The notes beneath the pieces were generated by a model. The model made no database searches. It saw only the letters and a list, made by a program, of their open reading frames with translations, and was not told the DNA's origin. Of a stretch of DNA of 64,000 bases, positions 50,120 to 59,788 are shown one piece after another (within the stretch, counting starts at the first letter, position 1; each line of letters opens with the position of its first letter). The stretch comes from 1162T-S-0a-05 sp050299435 (GTDB taxonomy: Bacteria > Pseudomonadota > Gammaproteobacteria > Pseudomonadales > Cellvibrionaceae), in NCBI GenBank assembly GCA_050299435.1, contig JBNKVX010000008.1:1-64000 (forward strand), given 5' to 3'. A program made the translations under genes and the position numbers.

Positions 50120-53100
50120 CTAAAGAACCCGGCGTAAATCCAGAGTATGAGGAAATTCGTTATCGGGCTCCTCCAAAGGTGGCGCCATTGGGCGGGGTGC
50201 GTAATTTTGTGGAAAGAACTCTCTCAAAGCATCAATTTCTGGCCGGGGTGAAATGGGTCCCTGACTAAAGCCCATACTTTCGTAACGGTTAACTCGACGT
50301 GATTCAGCTTCAAATGCATTGACGGGGTATGTCTCGTATGAGCGTCCGCCAGGATGTGATACGTGATAGGAAAAACCGCCAATTGCGCAGCCATTCCAGG
50401 TATCGATCAGATCAAAAACCAGGGGTGTGTGCACCCCAATTGTTGGGTGTAAGGCAGAGGGGGGCGCCCAAGCCTTGTATCGAATTCCGCCCACAAATTC
50501 ACCATGACGCCCCGTGCTGGTTAATTGCACACGTCTGCCATTACATACCAGAACATGGCGCTCTCCAATCAAACCTTTTGCCTTAAGCTGTACACGCTCT
50601 ACAGAGGAATCTACATAACGGGCGGTACCGAAACTACCAATTTCTTCGCCGAGTACATGCCAAGGCTCTATCGCCCAACTTAATTCCAGTTCAACATTAT
50701 CAATGCGGGTGCGTCCATAATGTGGAAACCGAAATTCTAGAAAAGGCAACATCCAATCTAATTCAAACTGATAACCAAAGGACTGCAAATCTTCGACTAC
50801 TGAGCGCATATCCTCCCAAATAAAATGAGGCAACATGAATTTGTCATGCAGCTGGGTTCCCCAACGCACAAGGGGTTTCTTGTAAGGATTTTTCCAAAAT
50901 CTTGCGACTAAACATCTCAACAGCAAGGCCTGAACCAGGGCCATACGACTGTGCGGCGGCATTTCAAAACCGCGAAACTCCAAAATACCCAAACGTCCAC
51001 TTGTACTACCGGGCGCATAAAGTTTGTCGATACAAAATTCTGCACGATGTGTATTGCCCGTAATATCAATTAACAGATTTCGCATTATGCGATCAATCAG
51101 CCAGGGTTGTTCATTGAGACCATCGGGCATTTGTTTAAAAGCCACTTCCAATTCATAAAGAATTTCATCACGTCCTTCATCCACTCGTGGCGCTTGGCTC
51201 GTGGGACCGACAAATGCACCAGAAAATAAATACGATAAACAGGGATGGTGTTGCCAAAATGTGACTAAACTCCGCAATAAATCCGGCCGACGTAACAAGG
51301 GACTGTCCGCTGGTGTTTTACCACCAAGAGTAATATGGTTTCCGCCACCGGTACCCGTATGACGCCCATCCAACATAAATTTTTCCGTGCCTAAACGCGA
51401 CTCGCGCGCGGCCGCGTACAATTCATTGGTAGTAGCAACGAGTTCCTGCCAATTGTTAGCCGGATGGATATTCACTTCAATTACGCCGGGGTCAGGCGTA
51501 ACCAATAATTTCTGCACACGATAATCGCGCGGTGGTTCATAGCCTTCAATAATCACGGGGATTTTCAAGGTGCTAGCGCTTTCTTCTATTGCAGCAATCA
51601 GCGCAACGTATTGTTCCAGTTTTGGCAGAGGTGGCATAAATAAATGCACCCTGCCCTCCCGCACCTCAATACACAACGCTGTACGTAAAACTTCAGTTGT
51701 ATCGCGCTCGACAACTTCCTTTCTTACGCTTTCAACTTTCTGTTTTTTTGCTGTTTGAGATTGAACGGCAATATCAGCATGCGCGGCTTCATTAAATCGT
51801 ATATCTTCACGTTTTTGTAACGGTTCACGATTGGCAAACGGATCGCGCTCTTTTTCACTTTTTATTTCAATATCTTCTTGCCAAGGTAATTCACCCAAGG
51901 GCAAACGTAAGCCCATCGGAGAATCACCGGGAATTAATACCAAACGTTCGCGACGCGTTTTCCATTTACTGCTGCGCCAGACATCTGGAAAGGCCACCAT
52001 GGATAAAGGCAACACATAACCCGTCGGCTGATCAAATCCCTTTTCCAACAATCTCACTAATCGCTTGCGTCCAAGATCATCTTTCACTTTCGCGGCAAGC
52101 AGTTCGATATTTGGCGGGACTTTTTGTTCTTCTAGCAAATAGTAAATTGCATCTTCATAACACGGTTGTACATAATCTTCTTCAATTCCCAACAGCTCGG
52201 CAAGCTTGTTGGAAAATGCGTGCGCACTTTTTATGTCATGACCGTAATCTTTATCAACCCGCGCTAATAACTTTTGGTCTTGCCAAAAAGCTTCGCCATC
52301 GGTTCGCCAAAACAAGCCGAGCGCCCAACGCGGCACTTCTTCACCCGGGTACCATTTACCCTGCCCATAATGCAGCAAACCTTTAGGTGCAAAATGATCA
52401 CGCAAACGTAATAGCAAGGATTTTGCCAAACTCAATTTATGTGTGCCAAGCGCTTCCGTGTTCCATTGCGCGCTTTCCATATCATCGATGGAAACAAAAG
52501 TGGGTTCACCCCCCATTGTTAATCGAACATCGTTTTTCAGAAATTCATCATCAACAAAATTACCGAGTGCAAGCACTTGTTGCCACTGTTCTTCTGTATA
52601 CGGTTTAGTAACGCGCGGATCTTCATGAATACGTAAAACTTCATTACTATGAAAAAATTCCACCTCACATTTATCTGTTGCACCTGTTATTGGTGCCGCG
52701 CTGACAGGATCTGGCGTGCATGCAAGTGGTATGTGACCTTCGCTAGCAAACAAACCGGAAGTCGGATCCAAGCCTACCCAACCCGCGCCCGGCAAATAAA
52801 CTTCGCACCACGCATGTAAATCTGTGAAATCGGCCTCTGCGCCCGAAGGTCCATCCAGGGATTTTTCATCCTGCTTGAGTTGCACAAGATAGCCCGATGC
52901 GAATCGCGCAGCCAATCCAATATGTCGTAAAATTTGCACCAGTAGCCACGCGGTATCTCGGCAAGAACCAATTCTTCGTGACAAGGTTTCATCTGGAGCC
53001 TGAACACCTGGCTCCATTCGAATAGAGTATGAAATCTCCTGCTGAAGCCGTGAATTCAGCTCCACCAAAAAATCTATAGTTCGACGTTTTTTCAGAGAAA

Positions 53101-53500
53101 CCGATTCCAGCCAAGCCTGCAGAAGCGGCTCTGCTTTTACTTTTTCCAAATAGGGTTTGAGTTCTTTCTTTGTTTGCTTGTCGTAACTGAAGGGAAATTC
53201 TTCAGCATAATCTTCCAGGAAAAAATCAAAGGGGTTGATTACCGTCATATCGGCTATCACTTCAACCCTTATCGATAATTCTTTTGTTCTTTCAGGAAAA
53301 ACTAAACGAGCAAGATAATTTCCAAAAGCATCTTGCTGCCAATTTAAGAAGTGCTCTTTGGGTTCAACTTTTATGCTGTAAGCGTGTATAGGCGTTCGAC
53401 TGTGTGGTGCGGGGCGCAATCTGACAACGTGAGGAGCGAGATTGATATACCGGTCAAACTTGTAGAGTGTATTGTGTTGTATCGCAACGCGAATTGTCAT
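50120..53500 (-). CDS. Large transglutaminase-DUF2126 protein
   Basis: 1126 residues. Residues 1-95 are a transglutaminase N-terminal domain (VAIQHNTLYKFDRYINLAPH). Residues about 150-270 are the core with catalytic Cys (RIGSCRDTAWLLVQILRHIG), His (DLHAWCEVYLPGAGW) and Asp (GLDPTSGLFA). The remaining 800 residues are DUF2126, with WYPGEEVPRWALGLFWR, HTGTGGGNHITLGG, GILEFRGFEMPPHSRMALVQ and SYETYPVNAFEAESRRVNRY. DUF2126 has been related to glutamine-synthetase-like ligases (a prediction from comparative genomics). The protein is cytosolic. The gene lies 18 bases after the alpha-E gene and 112 bases before the fused ATP-grasp gene. Confidence 0.88.
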   Translation of the reverse strand: MTIRVAIQHNTLYKFDRYINLAPHVVRLRPAPHSRTPIHAYSIKVEPKEHFLNWQQDAFGNYLARLVFPERTKELSIRVEVIADMTVINPFDFFLEDYAEEFPFSYDKQTKKELKPYLEKVKAEPLLQAWLESVSLKKRRTIDFLVELNSRLQQEISYSIRMEPGVQAPDETLSRRIGSCRDTAWLLVQILRHIGLAARFASGYLVQLKQDEKSLDGPSGAEADFTDLHAWCEVYLPGAGWVGLDPTSGLFASEGHIPLACTPDPVSAAPITGATDKCEVEFFHSNEVLRIHEDPRVTKPYTEEQWQQVLALGNFVDDEFLKNDVRLTMGGEPTFVSIDDMESAQWNTEALGTHKLSLAKSLLLRLRDHFAPKGLLHYGQGKWYPGEEVPRWALGLFWRTDGEAFWQDQKLLARVDKDYGHDIKSAHAFSNKLAELLGIEEDYVQPCYEDAIYYLLEEQKVPPNIELLAAKVKDDLGRKRLVRLLEKGFDQPTGYVLPLSMVAFPDVWRSSKWKTRRERLVLIPGDSPMGLRLPLGELPWQEDIEIKSEKERDPFANREPLQKREDIRFNEAAHADIAVQSQTAKKQKVESVRKEVVERDTTEVLRTALCIEVREGRVHLFMPPLPKLEQYVALIAAIEESASTLKIPVIIEGYEPPRDYRVQKLLVTPDPGVIEVNIHPANNWQELVATTNELYAAARESRLGTEKFMLDGRHTGTGGGNHITLGGKTPADSPLLRRPDLLRSLVTFWQHHPCLSYLFSGAFVGPTSQAPRVDEGRDEILYELEVAFKQMPDGLNEQPWLIDRIMRNLLIDITGNTHRAEFCIDKLYAPGSTSGRLGILEFRGFEMPPHSRMALVQALLLRCLVARFWKNPYKKPLVRWGTQLHDKFMLPHFIWEDMRSVVEDLQSFGYQFELDWMLPFLEFRFPHYGRTRIDNVELELSWAIEPWHVLGEEIGSFGTARYVDSSVERVQLKAKGLIGERHVLVCNGRRVQLTSTGRHGEFVGGIRYKAWAPPSALHPTIGVHTPLVFDLIDTWNGCAIGGFSYHVSHPGGRSYETYPVNAFEAESRRVNRYESMGFSQGPISPRPEIDALREFFPQNYAPRPMAPPLEEPDNEFPHTLDLRRVL

Positions 53501-53518
53501 ACGACCTATACTTCCTTA

Positions 53519-54451
53519 TTAGACTTCTGGAAACCAGGTTCGTGCGATCTGGGTGTGTACTGAGGCTAAATCCTGTTGCAAATCATTCAGATAATCTCTA
53601 AGCGGTTCTCCCAATTCAGTATAATCAACATCATCAAAAATATTTGCGCTCAATACATTTAGAAATTCAACAACTTCTTTCGAGCGCGGTAGTTTTTTTG
53701 CTGAGTCGATTACTGCATTCATACAGTGCCGCATAGTTCTGGGATATTCTGCATCTTCAAGCAAGTAGTACACCACATCTTCACCTTCTACTGCTGAACG
53801 GGTAGTGCGTCGATAACTTTGATCTGCACCAGCAGAGCGTAATACATTTCCCCAGATGAGCTGTTCAATATTTACGGCCCCCTGGTCATCTTCCATTTGT
53901 AATAAAGCAGCTGCTCCTGCATCAAGTATGCGGGTTGTCATATCAGCGCGCTCCAGGTTTCTTCCCAAACGCAGGAAAAACCACGCTGCATCATGTGGCA
54001 TGGTGCCATATAAGAGTCCATTAATTTGCTGACTGCCTTTTACGATGCCATCGAGGAAACTATTGCGCCCACTACGACTAATACCTTGTTGGATATTGTC
54101 ATTAACATAAATTGAAAGTTCGTTAATCAGCTCCCATGCTTCTCCTGGTACAACATCCATGGTGGTACGCACATTTTCACGAATCATTTTAAGAGAAGAA
54201 ACAATCGAAGAAGGATTGTGGTTATCCCCCAGAATAAACTTCACCACATTGCGCTCATCTTTAACCGTGTAACGCTCAAGAAAATCACTTTGGGCACTGT
54301 TGATTTGAACGAGATTAAACCAGCCAAACTTCACATTTCGTGGCAAATCAAATAGTAGATTATCGTATACACCTATTAAACGCGCAGTATTTTCAACACG
54401 CTCCAGATAGCGTGCGATCCAATAAACTCTCTCGGCTACTTTTGAAAGCAT
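53519..54451 (-). CDS. Alpha-E domain (DUF403) protein
   Basis: 310 residues, all helical. The N-terminus MLSKVAERVYWIARYLERVE and the segment WFFLRLGRNLERADMTTRIL are the repeated Glu-Arg signatures of the alpha-E family. The protein always accompanies circularly permuted ATP-grasp proteins and is predicted to work with them; no reaction is established. It starts 3 bases after the ATP-grasp stop, so the two are translationally coupled. It is the stand-alone counterpart of the C-terminal domain of the fused gene downstream. Confidence 0.9.
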   Translation of the reverse strand: MLSKVAERVYWIARYLERVENTARLIGVYDNLLFDLPRNVKFGWFNLVQINSAQSDFLERYTVKDERNVVKFILGDNHNPSSIVSSLKMIRENVRTTMDVVPGEAWELINELSIYVNDNIQQGISRSGRNSFLDGIVKGSQQINGLLYGTMPHDAAWFFLRLGRNLERADMTTRILDAGAAALLQMEDDQGAVNIEQLIWGNVLRSAGADQSYRRTTRSAVEGEDVVYYLLEDAEYPRTMRHCMNAVIDSAKKLPRSKEVVEFLNVLSANIFDDVDYTELGEPLRDYLNDLQQDLASVHTQIARTWFPEV

Positions 54452-54454
54452 GAT

Positions 54455-55924
54455 TTATTTTGTCTCAGTATCTACTATCCAGGTATCTTTGCTACCACCA
54501 CCCTGAGAAGAATTCACGACCAATGAACCTTTACGTAATGCAACGCGCGTTAAACCACCTGTTGTGACATATTGACTTTCTGCTTGCAGAATAAAAGGTC
54601 TTAAATCCAAGTGCCGCGGCTCCAAATTAGATTTTCCGATGATGGTTGGTGCTGTCGATAAACTCAAGGTGGGTTGCGCAATATAGTTGCGAGGATTGCT
54701 TTTTATTAGTTTTGCAAACTCTTTTTGTTCTTTACGGCTTGAGTGAGGTCCGACCAACATGCCATAGCCCCCCGATTCATTTGCCGGTTTGACCACCAGT
54801 TTGTCAAGGTTGGCGAGTACGTACTCCCGTTGCTTGTCGTCATAACACAAAAACGTTTCAACATTGGGTACAATCGCATCTTGATCCAAATAATATTTTA
54901 TAATCTGTGGAACGAAAGCATAAACTACTTTGTCGTCCGCCACGCCAGCGCCGGGTGCGTTCGCCAACGCAACGTTTCCTTTTTTCCACGCACGCATAAT
55001 TCCCGGCACACCCAGTTGTGACTCTTTGTTAAAAACTTCCGGATCCAAAAATAAATCGTCTATGCGACGATAGATTACGTCCACCCGCTCAAGACCTGAA
55101 ATAGTTTTCATATAGACCGTATCGTCTTGAACAATCAGGTCACTGCCTTCTACTAATTCCGCACCCATTTGCTGAGCAAGAAATGCGTGTTCGAAATAGG
55201 CCGAGTTATATATACCAGGAGTCAATACAACAATAACTGGTTTTTTCACTTTTCTGGGAGAAAGCGACTTCAAAGTATCAAAGAGCCTCGCGGGGTAATC
55301 ATCCACAGGCGCGATATCAGCCATCTCAAATACTTCAGGTAAAACACGCTTTGTTATCGCGCGATTTTCCAGCATATAAGCAACGCCCGAAGGTACACGC
55401 AGGTTATCTTCTAATACATAGAATTCACCATCTTTATCTCGCACCAAATCAGTGCCGCATATGTGTGCCCACACACCAAAAGGAGGCGAAATACCAACAC
55501 ATTCCTTGCGAAAATTTTTGGATTGTTCAAGTATGTATTTCGGTAACACTTTGTCTTTGACAATTTTTTGCTCGTGATAGAGATCATCAATAAACAAATT
55601 CAAAGCCTGAAGACGTTGTTTAAGTCCTTTTGCAGTCACTTCCCACTGCTGTTTTGAAATCGTGCGAGGAATAATGTCAAAAGGCCATGCGCGATCAATG
55701 TTGCCTTCATCGCTGTATACAGTAAACGTGACACCCATATCGCGCACAGTCGCTTCTGCAGCCAATTTTCGCGCAGCGATATCGTTGTCCGCTAATGTTT
55801 TGAGATAAGAAACGAGTTTGCGAGCTGGCTTGCGGGCATTACCCGGGCTACTCATCAGTTCGTCAAAGAACTCGCCGGTGGCGTAGGTATTCCACTTAGT
55901 CCACATTGTTTTCCTGGAAGACAT
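54455..55924 (-). CDS. Stand-alone circularly permuted ATP-grasp protein
   Basis: 489 residues of the type 2 circularly permuted ATP-grasp family. Signature segments are GVWAHICGTDLVRDKDGEFY, VLEDNLRVPSGVAYMLENRA, VVLTPGIYNSAYFEHAFLA, VDVIYRRIDDLFLDP and LVVKPANESGGYGMLVGP. The last segments carry the nucleotide- and Mg-binding residues of the ATP-grasp fold. It is predicted to form amide bonds between amino acids or attach them to an acceptor. It heads the core operon with the alpha-E, transglutaminase-DUF2126, fused ATP-grasp-alpha-E and transglutaminase genes. A small unknown gene lies 56 bases upstream on the same strand. Confidence 0.9.
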   Translation of the reverse strand: MSSRKTMWTKWNTYATGEFFDELMSSPGNARKPARKLVSYLKTLADNDIAARKLAAEATVRDMGVTFTVYSDEGNIDRAWPFDIIPRTISKQQWEVTAKGLKQRLQALNLFIDDLYHEQKIVKDKVLPKYILEQSKNFRKECVGISPPFGVWAHICGTDLVRDKDGEFYVLEDNLRVPSGVAYMLENRAITKRVLPEVFEMADIAPVDDYPARLFDTLKSLSPRKVKKPVIVVLTPGIYNSAYFEHAFLAQQMGAELVEGSDLIVQDDTVYMKTISGLERVDVIYRRIDDLFLDPEVFNKESQLGVPGIMRAWKKGNVALANAPGAGVADDKVVYAFVPQIIKYYLDQDAIVPNVETFLCYDDKQREYVLANLDKLVVKPANESGGYGMLVGPHSSRKEQKEFAKLIKSNPRNYIAQPTLSLSTAPTIIGKSNLEPRHLDLRPFILQAESQYVTTGGLTRVALRKGSLVVNSSQGGGSKDTWIVDTETK

Positions 55925-55980
55925 TGGCTTACTCTTATCTTTAGTTGAGCACAGATCGTGCCAGAAGATAACACAATTGA

Positions 55981-56319
55981 CTAGTCCCCTGTGCGACTCC
56001 AGGTTTCAAAAGGTATATTGCAGTCACATAAAAAACTATAAAGATTCGTAGCATTTTCATTTGCAAAACTGCGTTTTAAGCTTAAAAGTATATTGCCACG
56101 ACTCGATAGGTTAAACTTTAACAGATTAATGTGTTGACGTTTGATGGTCCACTTCCATTCATATTCAATACAATCAAATAATTCTTTCACTCGCGGGCCA
56201 AGATCTTGGCCTTCTATTTCAATATCCCCATTGTCATTAAGGCTTGCTCCTAGATAGAAATACCCTTCTTCTGTTCTGTCTTCGCGCAAAACAACCTTTT
56301 TTTGCCCCAAACTAAGCAT
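55981..56319 (-). CDS. Small hypothetical protein upstream of the amidoligase operon
   Basis: 112 residues from the ATG at 56319, supported by AAGGGG six bases upstream; an in-frame GTG at 56340 lacks this support. Soluble, mixed alpha/beta, no signal peptide and no motif I recognise. Features include EEGYFYLGASLNDNGDIEIE, a Trp pair in EYEWKWTIKRQ, and three cysteines (one in FDCIEYEW, two in FLCDCNIPFE). Position and strand make it a possible first gene of the ATP-grasp operon (56-base gap). Confidence 0.6.
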   Translation of the reverse strand: MLSLGQKKVVLREDRTEEGYFYLGASLNDNGDIEIEGQDLGPRVKELFDCIEYEWKWTIKRQHINLLKFNLSSRGNILLSLKRSFANENATNLYSFLCDCNIPFETWSRTGD

Positions 56320-56489
56320 GAAAATCCCCTTTTGTAACACTCCTGCGAATTAGGTTAACCCAGGGGTCTTGAGTCTTTCAAATCACTAAAGAGAATAACT
56401 AATAAGTTTTGAAATAGCTTTTTGGCAAAAGTGCAGAACTCACACTAATTCTAGTCAAGCACGAATTAATGGATTTAAAATGCGCCGAG

Positions 56490-56566
56490 CGGAGTGTAGC
56501 TCAGCCTGGTAGAGCACCGTCTTCGGGAGGCGGGGGTCGGAGGTTCGAATCCTCTCACTCCGACCA
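56490..56566 (+). tRNA. tRNA-Pro (anticodon CGG)
   Basis: A complete 77-base cloverleaf with encoded CCA. The acceptor arms CGGAGTG/CACTCCG pair fully, the D arm is GCTC/GAGC, the anticodon stem is CCGTC/GGCGG with loop TTCGGGA and anticodon CGG at 524-526 of this kilobase (56524-56526), and the T arm is GGAGG-TTCGAAT-CCTCT with one G-T closing-type mismatch tolerance. It reads proline codon CCG. It stands alone, between the small unknown gene and the DUF481 gene. Confidence 0.95.
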
Positions 56567-56590
56567 TTTTCATTTGCGTAAAATAACCGC

Positions 56591-57397
56591 TTAGTATGTA
56601 AAAACTAAAGTCACTGCCGTTGTTGTGTCTGTCTTATCTTTATCAAAGGGTGGCTGTGTATTGTGCTGAATCACATAGGACAATTTTAAAGCCATCGAGC
56701 CGTTAATCGTGGCTGTTAAGCCTGTCTCAGACTTGGTTTTGGTATTTTTATCTGATTCACCAGCCACATCACTACTGATTTTTTGAGTAAATTTAGCGTG
56801 ATCAGTGAAATTGTATTGATAAGCACCGGAAATACGGACTGCAAAAGTCTCTGTTTTTTCTGAGGGTATTATTTGATCATTATCATCAATGCTCTCTTCA
56901 GTTCTCGCAATTGCCAAACCAGGACCAATACTATAATCCAACCACGATTTTTCGTTTTCAAATAAGCGGTCTGAATAACCAACTGCAACTGTAGCCTGAT
57001 AATCGAAACCGCTAAACTTATCGTCCTCATAAGACACATAAGCAAAGATGCCTTTATGTTCATTGTCCAGTTTAAAGTCTGATTGTACGGATGCGAAAAA
57101 TTTGTCAGCCGTGGTTTGTGTTTCCTTTATTTCTTCACCATTGACATTAATTGTCACATCATCTTCCTTATAAAATGCCTGGACAATGTAATTATTTTTC
57201 CATTTTTTAAAGTCTTGTTTCACGTCCAGCTTGCCAACGGTTGCACTGGACTCTGTATTACCAGAGGTCATTATCATGCCGAATTCGGCTTCAACTTGTA
57301 GTTTTTTTGGCTTTTTTTCGTCTGAATTTTCAAGCGCTTCTTCAGACAAAACACTACTTGAGAATAACAATCCAGCCAGTATAAATAGGTATTTCAT
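56591..57397 (-). CDS. DUF481 outer-membrane protein (YdiY-like)
   Basis: 268 residues. A signal peptide (1-18) is followed by a short Lys/Glu-rich stretch and then a DUF481 beta-barrel: VEAEFGMIMTSGNTESSATV, alternating amphipathic strands, and a C-terminal strand ending in aromatic FTY, as outer-membrane proteins require for BAM insertion. Function in the family is largely unknown; YdiY of E. coli is acid-induced. The gene precedes tRNA-Pro in the opposite direction and lies 20 bases downstream of the MscS gene stop region's start side (same strand), so the two may be co-transcribed. Confidence 0.85.
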   Translation of the reverse strand: MKYLFILAGLLFSSSVLSEEALENSDEKKPKKLQVEAEFGMIMTSGNTESSATVGKLDVKQDFKKWKNNYIVQAFYKEDDVTINVNGEEIKETQTTADKFFASVQSDFKLDNEHKGIFAYVSYEDDKFSGFDYQATVAVGYSDRLFENEKSWLDYSIGPGLAIARTEESIDDNDQIIPSEKTETFAVRISGAYQYNFTDHAKFTQKISSDVAGESDKNTKTKSETGLTATINGSMALKLSYVIQHNTQPPFDKDKTDTTTAVTLVFTY

Positions 57398-57417
57398 TCA
57401 CAACTCCACTTACTCAA

Positions 57418-58236
57418 TTACACTTTATCCAAATGCACATCCATTTGCGGAAACGGAATTTCAATTCCAACCTCATCAAAACGTTTTTTGATTTTTTCAT
57501 TGAAATCAAAATACACATTCCAGAAATCTTCTGTTTTCGCCCACACTCTAAAAACAAAATTAATTGAAGAGTCGGCCAACTCATTGACGCCAATAGTTAT
57601 GCCTTTATCTTGTATAATGCGCTCATCACTTTCGGCTATAGCTTGTAGCTCTGATCTCACTGAGTCGAGATTCGCGCTGTACGAAACGCCAACAGTAAAA
57701 TCAACTCTGCGCTCAGGTTCAGCACTGTAATTGGTTATATTGCTCCCCCACACTGAAGCATTTGCTACTGTGATCACCTTATTGTCGGGCGTTTGCAAAA
57801 TCGTTGAGAAAATCGATATTTCGCGTACGGTTCCTGATGCGCCTCCAGCTTGCACATAGTCACCCAGCTTGAAGGGGCGAAATAGTATTAACAAAACACC
57901 TGCCGCAAAATTACTTAGCGACCCTTGTAGGGCTAAACCAACTGCCAAGCCCGCCGCACCAATAATGGCAACAAAGGATGCCGTTTGAATACCAAGCTGA
58001 CCCAAGGCTGCGACAACAACTATCAGTAACAATGCATAGTAGCTGATATTTTTGGTGAACTGAGAAACGGTGGGGTCAACGCCTCGTGCATTTAATCCCT
58101 TCTCAATTAACCTCGTAAAACTGCGCGCGAGCCACTTGCCCACCAAGTAAATCGCTAATGCTAATAATATCTTTGTGCCGTAATTAATGCTCAATTCCGG
58201 TATAGTTTGTATAATTTCTTCTACATTGAATTCCAT
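57418..58236 (-). CDS. Small-conductance mechanosensitive channel (MscS family)
   Basis: 272 residues, the usual length for minimal MscS. Three transmembrane helices lie at about 20-40, 62-82 and 88-112. The pore helix contains the Gly/Ala packing pattern VAIIGAAGLAVGLALQGSLS, followed by NFAAGVLLILFRPFKLGDYV. The cytoplasmic beta domain and alpha-beta domain follow, ending VGIEIPFPQMDVHL. The channel opens under membrane tension and releases solutes during hypo-osmotic shock. It precedes the DUF481 gene on the same strand with a 20-base gap. Confidence 0.92.
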   Translation of the reverse strand: MEFNVEEIIQTIPELSINYGTKILLALAIYLVGKWLARSFTRLIEKGLNARGVDPTVSQFTKNISYYALLLIVVVAALGQLGIQTASFVAIIGAAGLAVGLALQGSLSNFAAGVLLILFRPFKLGDYVQAGGASGTVREISIFSTILQTPDNKVITVANASVWGSNITNYSAEPERRVDFTVGVSYSANLDSVRSELQAIAESDERIIQDKGITIGVNELADSSINFVFRVWAKTEDFWNVYFDFNEKIKKRFDEVGIEIPFPQMDVHLDKV

Positions 58237-58533
58237 AGCCTGACCTCAGCCTTAATGAAAAATAATTTTAATTTGGGTACGGGAAACGCGAATACAGTAA
58301 AACGCACGTAATAATACGATATTTTGCGTAAATTTAGAGTACTTTTTTTAAAATTCGCCCGTAATCTCCTCCTCATACCGGCATAAGCCTCAAGACCGCC
58401 AAACTGTTGCCAGACACAAAACTCTGTTGTATAGACCTGAAGAAGTGAGTGCATTTTAACCAAAACTTAAAAGAACTGTTACAAAAAAGTCATATTCGTC
58501 GGCCAAACTTTGCGAAAACTGAGGACTATTGAT

Positions 58534-59346
58534 ATGTCAGTTTCGTTGGGTGTCAACGCTCGCACAATTTGGATTTCTGATGTCCATCTTGGCTTCAAAG
58601 ATTGCAAAGCCGAATATCTCGATAATTTCCTCTCCAATCTTAAATGCGACACGCTATTTCTTGTGGGTGATATCGTTGATTTGTGGTCTTTGAAAAAACG
58701 AATTTTCTGGCCTGAAGAGCACTACCATATTCTCTTGAAAATTTATGAGCTGGCCGATAAAGGGACACGGGTCGTTTATATTCCGGGCAACCATGACGAT
58801 CCCTTTCGTCGTTTTGTCGGGGAAAAAATGGGACCTGTGGAAATCCATTCAGAGTACGACTACCAAACAGCTGATGGCAAAACATTCCTGATATTTCACG
58901 GTGACGCCATGGATGCGTACATGAAATTTGATTGGCTCACCAAGTTTGCGGGTGACGTGCTCTACCACTTTCTTTTGTTTATCAATCGCTGGGCGAATCG
59001 TTTTCGCAAATGGTTTGGCAAACCCTATTTTTCACTCGCCGGGCAAATAAAGGGAAATGTTGCTGGCGCAAGAAATGCCATCCGGCGCTATAAAAACCAG
59101 TGCATTTCTGAAGCTAAGCGAAGAGGGTATGACGGTGTGGTCTGCGGGCACATTCACGCGAGTGATTTGGACAGAAACTCAGGTTTTACCTACTGCAACA
59201 CCGGGGATTGGATTGAAAGCTGTACAGCATTGATCGAAGACCACGCTGGCCATTTACGCTTGATTCACTATATAGAAGAAGCCAAAATCGTGGAAGAAAA
59301 AGAGCCGGAAGTTCAATACGTTAAAGTAAAAAGCAAAGCGGCCTAA
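58534..59346 (+). CDS. LpxH-like UDP-2,3-diacylglucosamine diphosphatase / calcineurin-like phosphoesterase
   Basis: 270 residues from the ATG at 58534, with TGAGGA eight bases upstream; an earlier TTG at 58510 is less likely. The two-metal phosphoesterase motifs are all present: WISDVHLG, VGDIVDLW, YIPGNHDDPF, FHGDAMD and CGHIHASD, plus NTGDWIESCTALIE near the C-terminus. The central region with basic and hydrophobic helices (INRWANRFRKWFGKP) resembles the lipid-binding cap of the LpxH/LpxH2 group. That would place it in lipid A synthesis, hydrolysing UDP-2,3-diacylglucosamine to lipid X and UMP at the inner membrane. Family assignment is firm; identity as the main LpxH of the cell is not. 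Confidence 0.82.
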   Translation: MSVSLGVNARTIWISDVHLGFKDCKAEYLDNFLSNLKCDTLFLVGDIVDLWSLKKRIFWPEEHYHILLKIYELADKGTRVVYIPGNHDDPFRRFVGEKMGPVEIHSEYDYQTADGKTFLIFHGDAMDAYMKFDWLTKFAGDVLYHFLLFINRWANRFRKWFGKPYFSLAGQIKGNVAGARNAIRRYKNQCISEAKRRGYDGVVCGHIHASDLDRNSGFTYCNTGDWIESCTALIEDHAGHLRLIHYIEEAKIVEEKEPEVQYVKVKSKAA

Positions 59347-59368
59347 CTAAATATTAACCTCCGTCTGC

Positions 59369-59695
59369 TTAAACGGAATACCAATTTTCAGCATCATCTT
59401 CAGAATAGGGATCAAAAGCGTCGCGCAGATTTCTGGGGATGAAGATATTGTCGACTTTGACCCCAACACTTTTAAAGAACATTAATTGGGAACTGCTTGC
59501 GTAGCTCAAAAATTGCTGGGCTGCCGCGACAACATCTTTTGAGCTTGAATGCGCCGCGATATCCAGCAATTGCACCAGTTCATCAACACTTTCGTTAAAT
59601 TCAATGTCCGGTCTTTCTATTCGATCCACAACACTTCTTAGCATTTCAACCGCTAAAAGTGCGTCTTCACTAAAACTCAGGTCATCAATGTTCAT
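59369..59695 (-). CDS. Small acidic hypothetical protein
   Basis: 108 residues, strongly acidic, mainly helical, with no signal peptide, membrane segment or recognised motif. Segments such as SEDALLAVEMLRSVVDRIER suggest a helical fold. It is convergent with the LpxH-like gene (22-base gap) and has no clear operon partner. The open frame and start are plausible but the function is unknown. Confidence 0.6.
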   Translation of the reverse strand: MNIDDLSFSEDALLAVEMLRSVVDRIERPDIEFNESVDELVQLLDIAAHSSSKDVVAAAQQFLSYASSSQLMFFKSVGVKVDNIFIPRNLRDAFDPYSEDDAENWYSV

Positions 59696-59788
59696 ACCTA
59701 CAATTTAACACTCAATATGGGTCCAGGAGACCCGCTCCTGACCAAGACAATTTTAAAGCGATAAACGGAAAATTGAGTTGGGATAACT

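Noticed and set aside
58221..58463. 80-residue minus-strand frame upstream of the MscS gene
   Set aside because: No domain or signal, overlaps the MscS start, and its composition looks non-coding; it covers the promoter region of mscS.
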